DNA of 21,379 nt from Paludibacteraceae bacterium (GCA_016302585.1 JAEDNI010000029.1:1-21379); one strand, 5' to 3'. Positions 6,637-15,569 are shown, counted from the stretch's first letter. Numbers and translations are program-made. The notes: generated by a model not told the origin, from the sequence alone.

Positions 6637-8442
6637 ATGAAAATATCAGAAATCAGACAAGTAATCGGTGAGCAGTTACAAGGAGCAGTGAATGACGATT
6701 TAGATATCCGCTATCTGCTGACGGATAGTAGACAACTGGATGAAAAGCACGCAGATCAAACCCTGTTTTTTGCCATCAAGACCGACAAGAACGACGGTGC
6801 AAACTATATTCCGGAATTGAAAGCAAAGGGTGTCAAAGCCTTCGTTGTCGGGGATGCCTTGCAAGCCTTGCAGGACCTTGCTGCGTATGTCCGTTCTCAG
6901 TTCAATGGCACAGTAATTGGGATCACCGGTTCAAACGGAAAAACGGTAGTCAAGGAATGGTTGTACCAATTGCTCAAAGACGACTACACCATTGTGCGTA
7001 GCCCCAAGTCCTATAACTCGCAGATTGGTGTTCCTCTCTCTGTTTGGCAGTTAGCCAATACAAAACCACAAATCGCCATCTTCGAGGCCGGCATCTCTAA
7101 GCCCGGTGAGATGGAAAAACTGGAGCGAATCATTCGTCCGACCATCGGTGTGATCACCTATATCGGTCATGAGCATGACGAGAACTTCGATTCATTGGAC
7201 CAGAAGCGCGAAGAGAAGATGAAACTATTCGCGCACACCGATACAGTGATCGAAGATGCTACGCACCAAAACGTCCGCACTTGTGCAGCCGTAATGCGGG
7301 CACTCGGGTACGACGAAGAGATCATCACCGAACGTATCCTCCATCAGACACACGAAACGGTGATGGAAGTGAACTTGACAGCCTTGGTAGACAACGTGCG
7401 TTATTTCCGCAACCTGTTGAAACCCAAGACCAAACTGACTTGCATGGTGAAAGCATTTGCGTACGGTGCAGGTAGTGTGGAAGTGAGCAAGGCCTTGCAG
7501 CAAAGCGGTTTGGTTGACTATCTGGCAGTAGCAGTTGCAGATGAAGGAGTGGAACTCCGTCGCGCAGGCATCACTTTACCGATTATCATCATGGATCCGG
7601 AGGTGGCCGCAATGGACATCATTTTGGAGAATAATCTCGAGCCGAATGTCTATTCGCATCAGTCGCTGAAGACTGTCATCGCCGCCGCAGAAGCCAAGGG
7701 TCTGGAGAACTACCCGATTCATATCAAGATAGACAGCGGCATGCATCGTCTGGGTTTCTATCAGGAGGACATGCCTTGGCTTATTGCACGTCTGAAAGCC
7801 CACAAAGCCGTTCGTGTTCAGTCCGTCTTCTCGCATCTGGCCGGTAGTGATGAAGCGCAGTTTGATGCGTTCACCAAGGAGCAGATTCGCTATTTCGATG
7901 CATGCGCCGAGACGCTCAAGAAAGGACTCAACACCCCCATACTGAAGCATATCTGCAACTCAGCGGGCATTGAGCGGTTCACGAAATACCAATTCGATAT
8001 GTGCCGTTTGGGTATCGGAATGTACGGATTCTCTTTCAATGGCGCTCAACTGCGAAATGTTTGCACATTAAAGACCACCATCCTCTCCGTCAAAACCGTC
8101 AAAGCCGGTGAGACCATCGGTTATGGTCGTCATACCCGCTTAGAGGAAGACCGCGTGATAGCCGTCATTCCTATCGGCTATGCCGATGGTTTCGATCGTC
8201 GATTCTCCAACTATGGAGGAGAAGTCCTGGTGCGTGGCAAACGCTGTCCGGTGGTAGGAAATGTATGCATGGACCAAGCTATGATCGATGTAACCGAAGC
8301 AGATGCCCGTCCGGGAGATATCGCAGAAGTATTCGGCGATAAGATGCCGCTGCAAGAACTGGCCGATAAACTCGGCACGATCACCTACGAAATTTTAACC
8401 TCTGTCAGCCGCCGTGTCCAACGTATCTATTTCTACGAATAG
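6637..8442 (+). CDS. alr: Alanine racemase fused to a shortened MurF-like domain
   Basis: A 601-residue fusion of the Bacteroidota MurF-Alr type. The racemase half (residue about 235 to the end) looks intact: the PLP lysine is K272 in MVKAFAYGAG, the catalytic tyrosine is Y496 in GYGRHTRL, and VGNVCMDQAMIDVT is present. It interconverts L- and D-alanine for peptidoglycan. The MurF half has the N-terminal domain (1-90), the P-loop GITGSNGKT (95-103) and the segment up to about residue 206. It then jumps to the short ATHQNVRTCAAVMRALGY helix and straight into the racemase. Compared with the usual fusion of a little over 800 residues, roughly 200 are missing: the end of the central ATPase domain and the entire C-terminal ligase domain. 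UDP-MurNAc-tripeptide ligase activity is therefore unlikely. Confidence 0.9.
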   Translation: MKISEIRQVIGEQLQGAVNDDLDIRYLLTDSRQLDEKHADQTLFFAIKTDKNDGANYIPELKAKGVKAFVVGDALQALQDLAAYVRSQFNGTVIGITGSNGKTVVKEWLYQLLKDDYTIVRSPKSYNSQIGVPLSVWQLANTKPQIAIFEAGISKPGEMEKLERIIRPTIGVITYIGHEHDENFDSLDQKREEKMKLFAHTDTVIEDATHQNVRTCAAVMRALGYDEEIITERILHQTHETVMEVNLTALVDNVRYFRNLLKPKTKLTCMVKAFAYGAGSVEVSKALQQSGLVDYLAVAVADEGVELRRAGITLPIIIMDPEVAAMDIILENNLEPNVYSHQSLKTVIAAAEAKGLENYPIHIKIDSGMHRLGFYQEDMPWLIARLKAHKAVRVQSVFSHLAGSDEAQFDAFTKEQIRYFDACAETLKKGLNTPILKHICNSAGIERFTKYQFDMCRLGIGMYGFSFNGAQLRNVCTLKTTILSVKTVKAGETIGYGRHTRLEEDRVIAVIPIGYADGFDRRFSNYGGEVLVRGKRCPVVGNVCMDQAMIDVTEADARPGDIAEVFGDKMPLQELADKLGTITYEILTSVSRRVQRIYFYE

Positions 8443-9172
8443 TCTGACTATAGGCTACCGGATAGCATCCGGAACCGAATATCCCGTTCAGACCGATTTG
8501 AATTTCTCGCTCCACACAGGCGAGATGGTGTGCATGCTTGGTCCGAACGGATGCGGTAAGAGTACTTTATTACGCACTTTAGCGGGCTTGCAACCTGCCC
8601 TTTCTGGGGAATACAAAATCCAAAATACAGCAAGTCGGCCGGAGAAAAGTGTGGCTTTGGTATTAACCGAACGCCTTTCGATGGATAACACCACGGTGCA
8701 CGATGTAGTCGCCATGGGTCGCTATCCCTACACCTCTTTCTTAGGCGGTTTATCCGAACAAGACGAACGGATCATCGCAGAGTCCTTAGAGGCCGTAGGC
8801 TTTGATCTGGGTGCCCTGAATAGTACGCTTTCTCCTTTCAATGCCCATTCTGACGGCGAGAAACAGCGCATCCTAATTGCCAAAGCCCTGGCACAACAGA
8901 CGCCGATCATCTTATTGGATGAACCCACGGCACACCTGGACCTTCCGCATAGAATACTTATTCTTAGGTTGCTTCGTCAGTTGGCGCACAAGCAAGGAAA
9001 GACCGTGCTAATTTCCACGCATGAACTCGATTTAGCTTTGGCGCTGAGCGATCGTATCTTACTGATGTCTCCCGCAGGAAGAGGTATTCAACTGGATACA
9101 CCGGAGGCATTAAAAAAGGCAGACGCTTTCACGTCCGCCTTTGGAATGGATATCTTTAGCCCGTTAGGGTAA
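8414..9172 (+). CDS. ABC transporter ATP-binding protein, FecE/BtuD-like
   Basis: A 252-residue ABC ATPase. Walker A is GPNGCGKST (43-51), the signature is the variant SDGEKQR (146-152), Walker B is IILLDEPTAHLD (165-176) and the switch histidine is in STHELDLAL. The short single-domain form and the Y-P-Y-T-S region after the Q-loop position resemble importers of iron-siderophores, heme or cobalamin. The start is GTG at 8414, overlapping alr by 29 bp in another frame, which places it in the alr transcript. No permease or binding-protein gene lies next to it, so its partners must be encoded elsewhere. Substrate unknown. Confidence 0.85.
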   Translation: MSNVSISTNSLTIGYRIASGTEYPVQTDLNFSLHTGEMVCMLGPNGCGKSTLLRTLAGLQPALSGEYKIQNTASRPEKSVALVLTERLSMDNTTVHDVVAMGRYPYTSFLGGLSEQDERIIAESLEAVGFDLGALNSTLSPFNAHSDGEKQRILIAKALAQQTPIILLDEPTAHLDLPHRILILRLLRQLAHKQGKTVLISTHELDLALALSDRILLMSPAGRGIQLDTPEALKKADAFTSAFGMDIFSPLG

Positions 9173-9396
9173 CGAGGTCGTCGGGTTGCTTGGAATGCCG
9201 CACTTCCAATGGATGTCACCGTACTCGGAATCGTGATCTGATCCAGTTTGCAATTTTGGAACGCACGTTGGTAAATGGTAGTTATCGTAGTCATCCAGTC
9301 GTTCTATTTTATATGTCAACAGATCGAACAGGTTGTTGCCGCGAAAGTGAGTAAGCATGCCAAGAGAGCAAGCAAGGAAAGAGTAAATCTTTTCAT
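9173..9396 (-). pseudogene. Decayed 5' end of a BspA-like LRR protein gene
   Basis: On the minus strand an ATG at 9396 opens a signal peptide (MKRFTLSLLALLACLLTFA). The same frame then meets TGA (9318-9316) and TAG (9306-9304). It continues as YQRAFQNCKLDQITIPSTV and then TSIGSAAFQ, an unmistakable LRR_5 repeat of the BspA type. After about 9185 the similarity stops and the frame runs antisense into the ABC gene. It therefore has two in-frame stops and no 3' part, although a promoter is preserved upstream (9437-9468). It is interpreted as the remnant of a secreted LRR protein related to the gene at 19748. A frameshifted alternative reading of the stretch between the stops does not restore a better protein. 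Confidence 0.75.
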
Positions 9397-9436
9397 AATG
9401 AGGATTCTTTTGATAATTTTGCGCACTTTTGCGCTA

Positions 9437-9468
9437 CTAAAGTACAAAAAAGATTTCATATACACAAA
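9437..9468 (-). promoter_or_regulatory. Promoter of the decayed BspA-like gene
   Basis: On the minus strand, TTTG (9468-9465), 20 nt, then TACTTTAG (9444-9437), one mismatch from TAnnTTTG. It points at the signal-peptide ATG at 9396 and is divergent from the dxs promoter. The rest of 9397-9492 holds no gene. Confidence 0.6.
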
Positions 9469-9492
9469 TATTTGACGATTTTTTCCGATTTA

Positions 9493-9524
9493 TTTGCATA
9501 TATGCAAAAAAAGACGTACCTTTG
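9493..9524 (+). promoter_or_regulatory. Promoter of the dxs operon
   Basis: TTTG (9493-9496), 20 nt, then TACCTTTG (9517-9524), a full consensus match. The -33 box is half of the perfect palindrome TTTGCATATATGCAAA (9493-9508). Transcription should start near 9531, about 25 nt before the ATG. CTATT/AATAG with flanking G-C pairs could form a small hairpin in this leader. Confidence 0.85.
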
Positions 9525-9555
9525 CGCGCTATTTTGCCTTAATAGGCGCTAAATC

Positions 9556-11436
9556 ATGGATTACCAATATATCAATAGGATTGATTCTCCGGCGGACCTA
9601 AAGAAACTGAAAGTGGAGGAATTGCCGGCTGTTTGTGCGGAGTTGCGCCAGTTCATCATCGATGCGCTGAGTAAGAATCCGGGCCATCTGGGTTCCTCGC
9701 TTGGTACTATCGAGTTGACCGTGGCGCTGCATTATGTTTTCGACACCCCGAAAGACAAACTGGTTTGGGATGTGGGTCATCAGGCATATGCCCATAAGAT
9801 TCTCACCGGTCGTCGGGATCGTTTTCATACCAATCGGCAGTTCAAAGGTCTGTCGCCTTTCACCAATCCGAACGAGAGCGAGTACGATGCCTTCATTGCA
9901 GGCCATGCCAGCAACTCGATTTCAGCGGCTCTGGGAATGAACATCGGTGGAGAACGAAATGTGGTAGCCATCATCGGAGACGGAGCCATGACAGGGGGAT
10001 TGGCCTTCGAAGGACTGAACAATACCTCCATGGACAAAAACAACCTTCTGATCGTCCTCAACGACAACCACATGGCGATCGACCCCCTCAAGGGAGGTTT
10101 TACGCAATATCTGGTGGACCTGACTACCAGTGCCACTTATAATAAATGGCGTTGGAGGCTCTATCAGTTGGCGGCGAAGATGCACCTGGTGAACGAAGAG
10201 AAACGCCGCGCACTACTGCGTCGAAACAACAACTGGAAAGCTACGCTCTCCAAACAGACGAATAATATCTTCACGGGTCTGAACATTCGTTACTTCGGTC
10301 CTACCGACGGACATGACGTAGAGAGTCTGGTGCGTATCTTGAGTGAAATCAAGAACCACCGCGGTCCCAAAGTGTTGCATATCATCACCAAGAAAGGCAA
10401 AGGCTATGCCCCCGCAGAAAACGACCAAACAGTTTGGCATGCACCGGGAGAATTCAATGTAGAGTCAGGCGTCCGCAATCAAGACTCCGGACAAAACACA
10501 ACGCCTCTTTGGCAAGAGGTGTTTGGAGAAACACTGCTGGAATTAGCCAAGGGCAACGAGAAGATTGTAGGTATCACCCCGGCTATGCCTTCCGGGTGCT
10601 CGATGAGTATCATGCAAAAAGAGATGCCGGATCGTGTCTTTGATGTCGGTATCGCTGAAGGACATGCTGTCACCTTCAGTGCCGGTTTGGCGAAAGCAGG
10701 TATGCTGCCTTACTGCAATATCTACTCCACTTTCCTCCAACGTGCCTACGATAATATCGTACATGACGTGGCGCTGCAGAACCTACACGTTGTGCTATGC
10801 ATTGACCGCGCCGGTATAGTCGGTAATGACGGAGCTACTCATCATGGTTTGTTGGATCTGTCTTACTTACGTCCGATACCTAACATGCAGATTTGTGCGC
10901 CGCGTACAGCCGAAGACTTGCAAGAGATGATGAAAATGGCGGAGACGCTGGACGGACCGGTGGCGATAAGGTATCCGAGAGGAAGAACAATCCTCTCCCC
11001 AACCCTCCCCTTGAGGGAGGGAGTAAGGTACGGCAAGGGCGTTAAGTTGCGAGACGGAGAAGACATTGCCGTACTGACCATCGGCGCTATCGGAAACACC
11101 ATGAGCGAAGCGATCTCCTCCCTTGAGGGGAGGTCGGGAGGGGTTTCCTATGCTCACTACGATATGCGGTGGCTCAAGCCTCTGGACGAAGAGATCCTGC
11201 ACGAAGTGGGAAAGAAATACAAGACCATTGTGACGGCAGAAGACGGCATGGTTGCCGGAGGTTTGGGAAGCGCAGTACTGGAGTGGATGGCCGATCACGG
11301 CTACACGCCGCGCGTCATCCGACTGGGCGTCAACGACCAGTTTGTAGAACACGGGTCCACTAAAGAATTGTATCATTTATTAAAACTCGATAAAGAAGGG
11401 TTATGCGAATCGTTATTGCAGGTGCCGGTGAAGTAG
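9556..11436 (+). CDS. dxs: 1-deoxy-D-xylulose-5-phosphate synthase
   Basis: A 626-residue TPP-dependent enzyme that condenses pyruvate and glyceraldehyde-3-phosphate, the first step of the MEP isoprenoid pathway. Visible landmarks: GHLGSSLGTIELT and DKLVWDVGHQAYAHKILTGR at the N-terminus, the TPP/Mg motif GDGAMTGG with the partner N in NDNHMAIDP, GPTDGHD, and the transketolase pyrimidine domain YSTFLQRAYDNIVHDVALQ. DRAGIVGNDGATHHG follows. The normal family length is about 620-640. Two palindromic repeats are inserted in frame in the C-terminal half: residues about 479-490 (after IRYPRGR) and 520-530 (before YAHYDMRWLKPLDE). It overlaps trkA by 34 bp and heads the operon. Confidence 0.95.
   Translation: MDYQYINRIDSPADLKKLKVEELPAVCAELRQFIIDALSKNPGHLGSSLGTIELTVALHYVFDTPKDKLVWDVGHQAYAHKILTGRRDRFHTNRQFKGLSPFTNPNESEYDAFIAGHASNSISAALGMNIGGERNVVAIIGDGAMTGGLAFEGLNNTSMDKNNLLIVLNDNHMAIDPLKGGFTQYLVDLTTSATYNKWRWRLYQLAAKMHLVNEEKRRALLRRNNNWKATLSKQTNNIFTGLNIRYFGPTDGHDVESLVRILSEIKNHRGPKVLHIITKKGKGYAPAENDQTVWHAPGEFNVESGVRNQDSGQNTTPLWQEVFGETLLELAKGNEKIVGITPAMPSGCSMSIMQKEMPDRVFDVGIAEGHAVTFSAGLAKAGMLPYCNIYSTFLQRAYDNIVHDVALQNLHVVLCIDRAGIVGNDGATHHGLLDLSYLRPIPNMQICAPRTAEDLQEMMKMAETLDGPVAIRYPRGRTILSPTLPLREGVRYGKGVKLRDGEDIAVLTIGAIGNTMSEAISSLEGRSGGVSYAHYDMRWLKPLDEEILHEVGKKYKTIVTAEDGMVAGGLGSAVLEWMADHGYTPRVIRLGVNDQFVEHGSTKELYHLLKLDKEGLCESLLQVPVK
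10992..11025 (-). repeat. In-frame GC-rich palindromic repeat, copy 4 (dxs)
   Basis: CCCTCCC (11003-11009) pairs with GGGAGGG (11015-11021). The tail (GGTTGGGGAGAGG when reverse-complemented) lies on the other side, so this copy is inverted relative to copies 1-3. It encodes SPTLPLREG. Confidence 0.8.
11115..11146 (+). repeat. In-frame GC-rich palindromic repeat, copy 5 (dxs)
   Basis: CCTCCC (11117-11122), loop TTGAG, GGGAGG (11128-11133), then the tail TCGGGAGGGGTTT. It encodes SSLEGRSGGVS in a loop that is shorter in the homologs I know. Confidence 0.8.
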
Positions 11437-12737
11437 GCACACACTTAGCTAAGCTGCTGAGTCGCGAAGACATGGAGATCAGTCTCTTGGACGAACATCA
11501 AGATCGGCTTGGAGACCTGAGTGCCAACTATGACATACTGACCAAAGTGGGCAACCCTACGTCTATTCATGACTTGCGTGAAATAGGCGTGAAGGATTGT
11601 GACCTATTTATCTCCGTTACTCCACATGAGACGGAGAACATGACCGCCTGTCTGATAGCTAACTCCCTGGGAGCGAAGCGCACCTTGGCGCGTATCGATA
11701 ACTACGAATACCTGTTGCCGGAGAATAAGAAGTTCTTTGAGAACATGGGTCTGACCCACCTGATCTATCCGGAGGTATTGGCTGCGAACGAGATTGAAGA
11801 GAGTCTTCGCACCAACTGGATGCGCTATCACTTGCACCTCGCTCATGGCGCACTGGAGCTCTGTGTAGTGAAGGTGCGTAAGTCTGCGAAAGTGCTGGAT
11901 AAGCCCTTCTCTTCCGGCATCTATAACCACGGCAAATACCGCATCGTAGCCATCAAACGTGACCAGCAGACCATCATACCCCGAGGACAGGATGGCGTAC
12001 AAGAAGGCGACATAGTCTATTGTATATGCCCCAAAGAAAACATGGAGTTCATGCGCGAAGAACTCGGTAAGTCCAAACGCGAGATCAAGAACGTCATCTT
12101 CTTCGGCGGCGGCCGCATTGCCCGCAAAGCCGCAACCGAGCTTGTAGATGAGATGAATATCAAGATCATCGAGAAAGACCGGGAGTTATGTAACATCCTG
12201 AGCGACAAAGTGCCGAACGCGCTGATCATCAACGCCGACGGCTCGGATATGGATGTGCTCAAGGAAGAGGGTATTCAGGATGCAGACGCTTTCGTAGCCG
12301 TAACCGACAGCAGCGAAGCGAACATCTTTGCCTGCCTTGCCGCACAGCGTTTCGGTGTACGCAAGACCATCGCAGAAATAGAGAACCTCGACTACATCCC
12401 CATGGCGGAAGGGTTGGATATAGGCACGGTGCTGAACAAAAAGACCATCGCCGCCAGTTATATCTACCAGATGCTGCTGGACGCGTCTGTACGAGGCGTA
12501 CATAACCTGACGAGCGCGGACGCCGAGATCGTGGAGTTCTACGCCAAAGAAGGCAGTACGATCACCCGTCACAAGGTCAAGGACGTAAACCTGCCGGAGG
12601 AAGCCAACATCGGCGGTATTGTACGTGCAGGAGAAGGCATATTGGTTAACGGCGAGACGCAGATCATTACAGGAGACTTGGTCGTAGTGTTCTGCAAGAG
12701 CCACGTTATCAGACATTTAGAGAGATTCTTCAAATGA
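11403..12737 (+). CDS. trkA: Trk potassium transporter peripheral NAD-binding subunit
   Basis: A 444-residue cytoplasmic regulator of the TrkH channel with two tandem RCK modules. The first Rossmann motif is MRIVIAGAGEVGTHLAKLL at the N-terminus, and the second is VIFFGGGRIARKAA near residue 230. Each is followed by a TrkA-C segment; VLDKPFSSGIY and a C-terminal GGIVRAGEGILVNG stretch are visible. Ligand (NAD/ATP) binding gates K+ uptake. The ATG at 11403 overlaps dxs by 34 bp, and the stop overlaps trkH as ATGA. This adjacency makes the TrkA/TrkH pairing firm. Confidence 0.93.
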   Translation: MRIVIAGAGEVGTHLAKLLSREDMEISLLDEHQDRLGDLSANYDILTKVGNPTSIHDLREIGVKDCDLFISVTPHETENMTACLIANSLGAKRTLARIDNYEYLLPENKKFFENMGLTHLIYPEVLAANEIEESLRTNWMRYHLHLAHGALELCVVKVRKSAKVLDKPFSSGIYNHGKYRIVAIKRDQQTIIPRGQDGVQEGDIVYCICPKENMEFMREELGKSKREIKNVIFFGGGRIARKAATELVDEMNIKIIEKDRELCNILSDKVPNALIINADGSDMDVLKEEGIQDADAFVAVTDSSEANIFACLAAQRFGVRKTIAEIENLDYIPMAEGLDIGTVLNKKTIAASYIYQMLLDASVRGVHNLTSADAEIVEFYAKEGSTITRHKVKDVNLPEEANIGGIVRAGEGILVNGETQIITGDLVVVFCKSHVIRHLERFFK

Positions 12738-14236
12738 CCCGTACATTCAATTGGCGCATAGTATTCAAGACGATGGGAGTGCTCACCACTCTCGAGGCAT
12801 TCTTTATGCTCATCCCTACCCTCACCGCCTGGTGGTACGACGAACCGGATCTGGGCACCTGGATTGTCTCCAGTGCCATCACATGGCTCAGCAGCTGGTG
12901 GATGCTGCTGGCGGGACGGAGAGCCGAACGACGTGTAGGCGAACGAGAGGGATACGTGATCGTAGCCACTGTGTGGGTCGTCTATTCGGTCTTCGGCCTG
13001 CTGCCTTTCTGGCTCAGCGGTGCGCTGCCGAGCCTCACTGACGCATGGTTTGAGACCATGGCAGGCTTCACCACCACCGGCGCTACCGTCATCCGCGACG
13101 TGACCGCCATGACCCACTCGATATTACTATGGAGGTCGTTGATGCAGTGGCTCGGAGGTATGGGAATCATCGTCCTCTCCGTCGCCATCCTGCCGATGTT
13201 CGGACTCGGCGGCATGCAGCTCTATAGCGCCGAAGTGACGGGTGTCAGCTACGAGAAACTCAGTCCGCGAATCGCCGACACAGCCAAATACATGTGGCTG
13301 ACGTATATCGTCCTGACCATCACCCAGATAGCCTTGCTGACCCTCGAGGGCATGACCCTTTTTGACTCCATCTGTCACTCTCTGAGTACCATTTCCACGG
13401 GCGGTTTCTCTACCCGCAACGACAGTCTGATCAGCTACAATGCCGCAATCCAATGGACCACCGCCATCTTCATGTTCCTCTCGGGTATCAATTTTACCCA
13501 GCTGATCTACCTCTTCCGCGGCAAGCCGCAGCGGCTCTTCAAGGACGAGGAGACGCAATGGTACGCCTGCGCTGTCGGAGTAGCTACATTGTTCCTCTCT
13601 TTGGGACTGTTCATCCATTACGGCATCGAGCACGACATAAGCAAGATCGTGGAGATGGAGAATTTCTTCGCTACGGTAGAGCGCTCGCTGCGAAAAGGTT
13701 TCTTCATGGTCTGCACGGCGATGACCAGTACAGGCTTTGCGGCGAGCGACTATATGACCTGGCCGAAACTGCTATGGGTGTTTGTCTTCTTCCTGATGTT
13801 TACCGGCGCATCTTCGGGTTCAACCGCCGGAGGTATCAAATGGGTGCGGATAGGTATCTTCGCCAAATCCGCGCTGACAGAGATCAAGCGTCGTATCCAT
13901 CCCAACGCCGTCATTCCTGTACGGTTCAACGGCCGCACGATCAACGACTCTACGAAGATCAATATCATGGCATTCATGTTCTTCTATATCGCCATCATCG
14001 TGGTGGCGGTGTTGATCTTCTGCGCTTCCGGAGTGGCTTTCGACGAAGCGATCGGAACGGCAGTCTCAGCGATCGGCAATGTAGGTGTCACCATCGGACA
14101 GTTCGGCCCTTCTTCGGGAACGTACGCAGACTACCCCACCGTAGCCAAATGGACTGCAACCTTAGTCATGCTCATCGGACGTCTGGAGATATTCACGATC
14201 TTACTCCTCTTCAGCCGTTCACTGTGGAAAAAATAA
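12734..14236 (+). CDS. trkH: Trk potassium transporter membrane subunit
   Basis: A 500-residue integral membrane K+ channel-like transporter with four repeated M1-P-M2 units. The filter-like loops are visible as MAGFTTTGATV, SLSTISTGGFSTRND, AMTSTGFAASDY and ASAIGNVGVTIG-type (AIGNVGVTIG). Each carries the conserved Gly that lines the pore. Many hydrophobic segments run from residue 15 to the end. It is translationally coupled to trkA through the 4-bp ATGA overlap and followed one base later by the SGNH gene. Confidence 0.93.
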   Translation: MTRTFNWRIVFKTMGVLTTLEAFFMLIPTLTAWWYDEPDLGTWIVSSAITWLSSWWMLLAGRRAERRVGEREGYVIVATVWVVYSVFGLLPFWLSGALPSLTDAWFETMAGFTTTGATVIRDVTAMTHSILLWRSLMQWLGGMGIIVLSVAILPMFGLGGMQLYSAEVTGVSYEKLSPRIADTAKYMWLTYIVLTITQIALLTLEGMTLFDSICHSLSTISTGGFSTRNDSLISYNAAIQWTTAIFMFLSGINFTQLIYLFRGKPQRLFKDEETQWYACAVGVATLFLSLGLFIHYGIEHDISKIVEMENFFATVERSLRKGFFMVCTAMTSTGFAASDYMTWPKLLWVFVFFLMFTGASSGSTAGGIKWVRIGIFAKSALTEIKRRIHPNAVIPVRFNGRTINDSTKINIMAFMFFYIAIIVVAVLIFCASGVAFDEAIGTAVSAIGNVGVTIGQFGPSSGTYADYPTVAKWTATLVMLIGRLEIFTILLLFSRSLWKK

Positions 14237-14237
14237 C

Positions 14238-15569
14238 ATGCGTCCCTACAAAGTCCTTCTTTTCATAGTCTGTGTAATGGCGTGTCTGGCAGCACTATGT
14301 CTGGTGCTACCGCATCATATTGCCATAGGCGAAAAAGAAGTGCGCTGGCCTACCTTATCCGAAGTGCTGGAGAGGGAAGAAGCCTACCCACAACCCCTCC
14401 CAGAAGAGGAGGAGGAGAGTATAATCGATCCTGACACAATTGCTCCCTCTCCGGACACCATTGTTCCGGAGAAGTCGGCAGAGAAACCCAAACCGGTTAT
14501 TCCAAAAGTAGCCGTCGATTCTACTACTGACAGTCGCCAATTCCTGTCCTCTTTCTATGCAGCGCTGCAGGAAAGCGGCGAACGCAAAGTGCGGGTGATG
14601 CACTATGGTGACAGCCAGATTGAGGAGGACCGAATGACGATGCAGATTCGCGAACAACTCCAGAAACAATACGGAGGACGCGGAGTCGGATTGATGCCGC
14701 TTTTGCAGACCATCCCTACCCGCACGACACGGCAGGAACTGCGTATGAACGGTCGTCTCATCGGTCCCTCGCAAGCGCAACAGGGGCCCAAACGCTATCT
14801 GGTTTACGGTTTTAAACGTGACCAACGGGAAGACGGCATGTATGGTGCCATGGGGCAGGTTGCCTGGATGAACGATAGTCTGGTCAGTGGCAGCGAAGAC
14901 CTCATTGCCATGTGCAAACCGCAGTCGGCGAGTGCGCATTATGACGAATGGCGCATCTTCGCTGATACCTCTATCCGTTATACCACTTCCGGTGACACCG
15001 TGCATCTCATGGGTCGCGGTGCTGTATATGGTCTCTCGCAAGAAAGTCGCACCGGTGTCATCGTAGATAACATTCCCATGCGCGGATGTCTGGGTATGGT
15101 ATTCACCAAGATGGACTCGGCGCAGCTGCGTGATTTCTATCGTTCAGAGAATGTACGACTCATCATCCTGCAGTTCGGCGGGAATGCCATTCCATCCAAT
15201 GAGAAACCCGAAACCATTCGCGGATTCGTGCAGGGCTATCGGGATCAGATTCACTTCCTGCGCAAATGCGCTCCCGACGCAGATATCCTCTTTATCGGCC
15301 CGAGCGATATGATGCGCTTGGTGGATGGCGAATGGCAGACTTATCCGATGGTGCCGTATATGGACCGGCTGCTTCGCAAGATGGCCATGGAAGAAGAGAT
15401 AGCCTATTTCAGTCTGTACCAATGGATGGGCGGAGCAGGTAGTATGTTACGTTGGCAAGAAACCGGTTTAGCCGGTTCTGACGGAGTCCATTTCTATCGA
15501 AGCGGGGCTCGTAAAGCCGGTAATGCCGTTGTCTCCTGGCTCCTCGAACCAATGACCAATCACCAATAA
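14238..15569 (+). CDS. Membrane-anchored SGNH/GDSL-type hydrolase
   Basis: A 443-residue protein with an N-terminal signal anchor (VLLFIVCVMACLAALCLVL), a low-complexity acidic/proline linker (residues about 45-90) and an SGNH domain. Block I is VMHYGDSQIEED (nucleophile Ser in GDS), block III is ILQFGGNAI and block V is SDGVHFYRSG (catalytic Asp and His). Proteins of this kind pair with MBOAT acyltransferases such as AlgI/AlgX-AlgJ, PatA/PatB or DltB/DltD and transfer or remove acetyl groups on exported glycans; the next gene is exactly such an MBOAT. The polymer modified here is unknown. The linker coincides with a degenerate palindromic repeat, and the C-terminus (PMTNHQ) is encoded by a heptamer array. 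Confidence 0.85.
   Translation: MRPYKVLLFIVCVMACLAALCLVLPHHIAIGEKEVRWPTLSEVLEREEAYPQPLPEEEEESIIDPDTIAPSPDTIVPEKSAEKPKPVIPKVAVDSTTDSRQFLSSFYAALQESGERKVRVMHYGDSQIEEDRMTMQIREQLQKQYGGRGVGLMPLLQTIPTRTTRQELRMNGRLIGPSQAQQGPKRYLVYGFKRDQREDGMYGAMGQVAWMNDSLVSGSEDLIAMCKPQSASAHYDEWRIFADTSIRYTTSGDTVHLMGRGAVYGLSQESRTGVIVDNIPMRGCLGMVFTKMDSAQLRDFYRSENVRLIILQFGGNAIPSNEKPETIRGFVQGYRDQIHFLRKCAPDADILFIGPSDMMRLVDGEWQTYPMVPYMDRLLRKMAMEEEIAYFSLYQWMGGAGSMLRWQETGLAGSDGVHFYRSGARKAGNAVVSWLLEPMTNHQ
14384..14412 (-). repeat. In-frame GC-rich palindromic repeat, copy 6 (SGNH gene), degenerate
   Basis: CCTCC (14396-14400) pairs with GGAGG (14408-14412) across 7 nt. The inverse strand shows the GGGAGGGGTTGTGGG tail on the other side, as in copy 4. 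It encodes PQPLPEEEEE in the linker. The stem is shorter than in the other copies. Confidence 0.55.

Noticed and set aside
9189..9208. TTGGAA/TTCCAA hairpin as a terminator for the ABC gene
   Set aside because: It has only a 6-bp stem and no U tract, and it falls within the LRR-coding remnant on the other strand.
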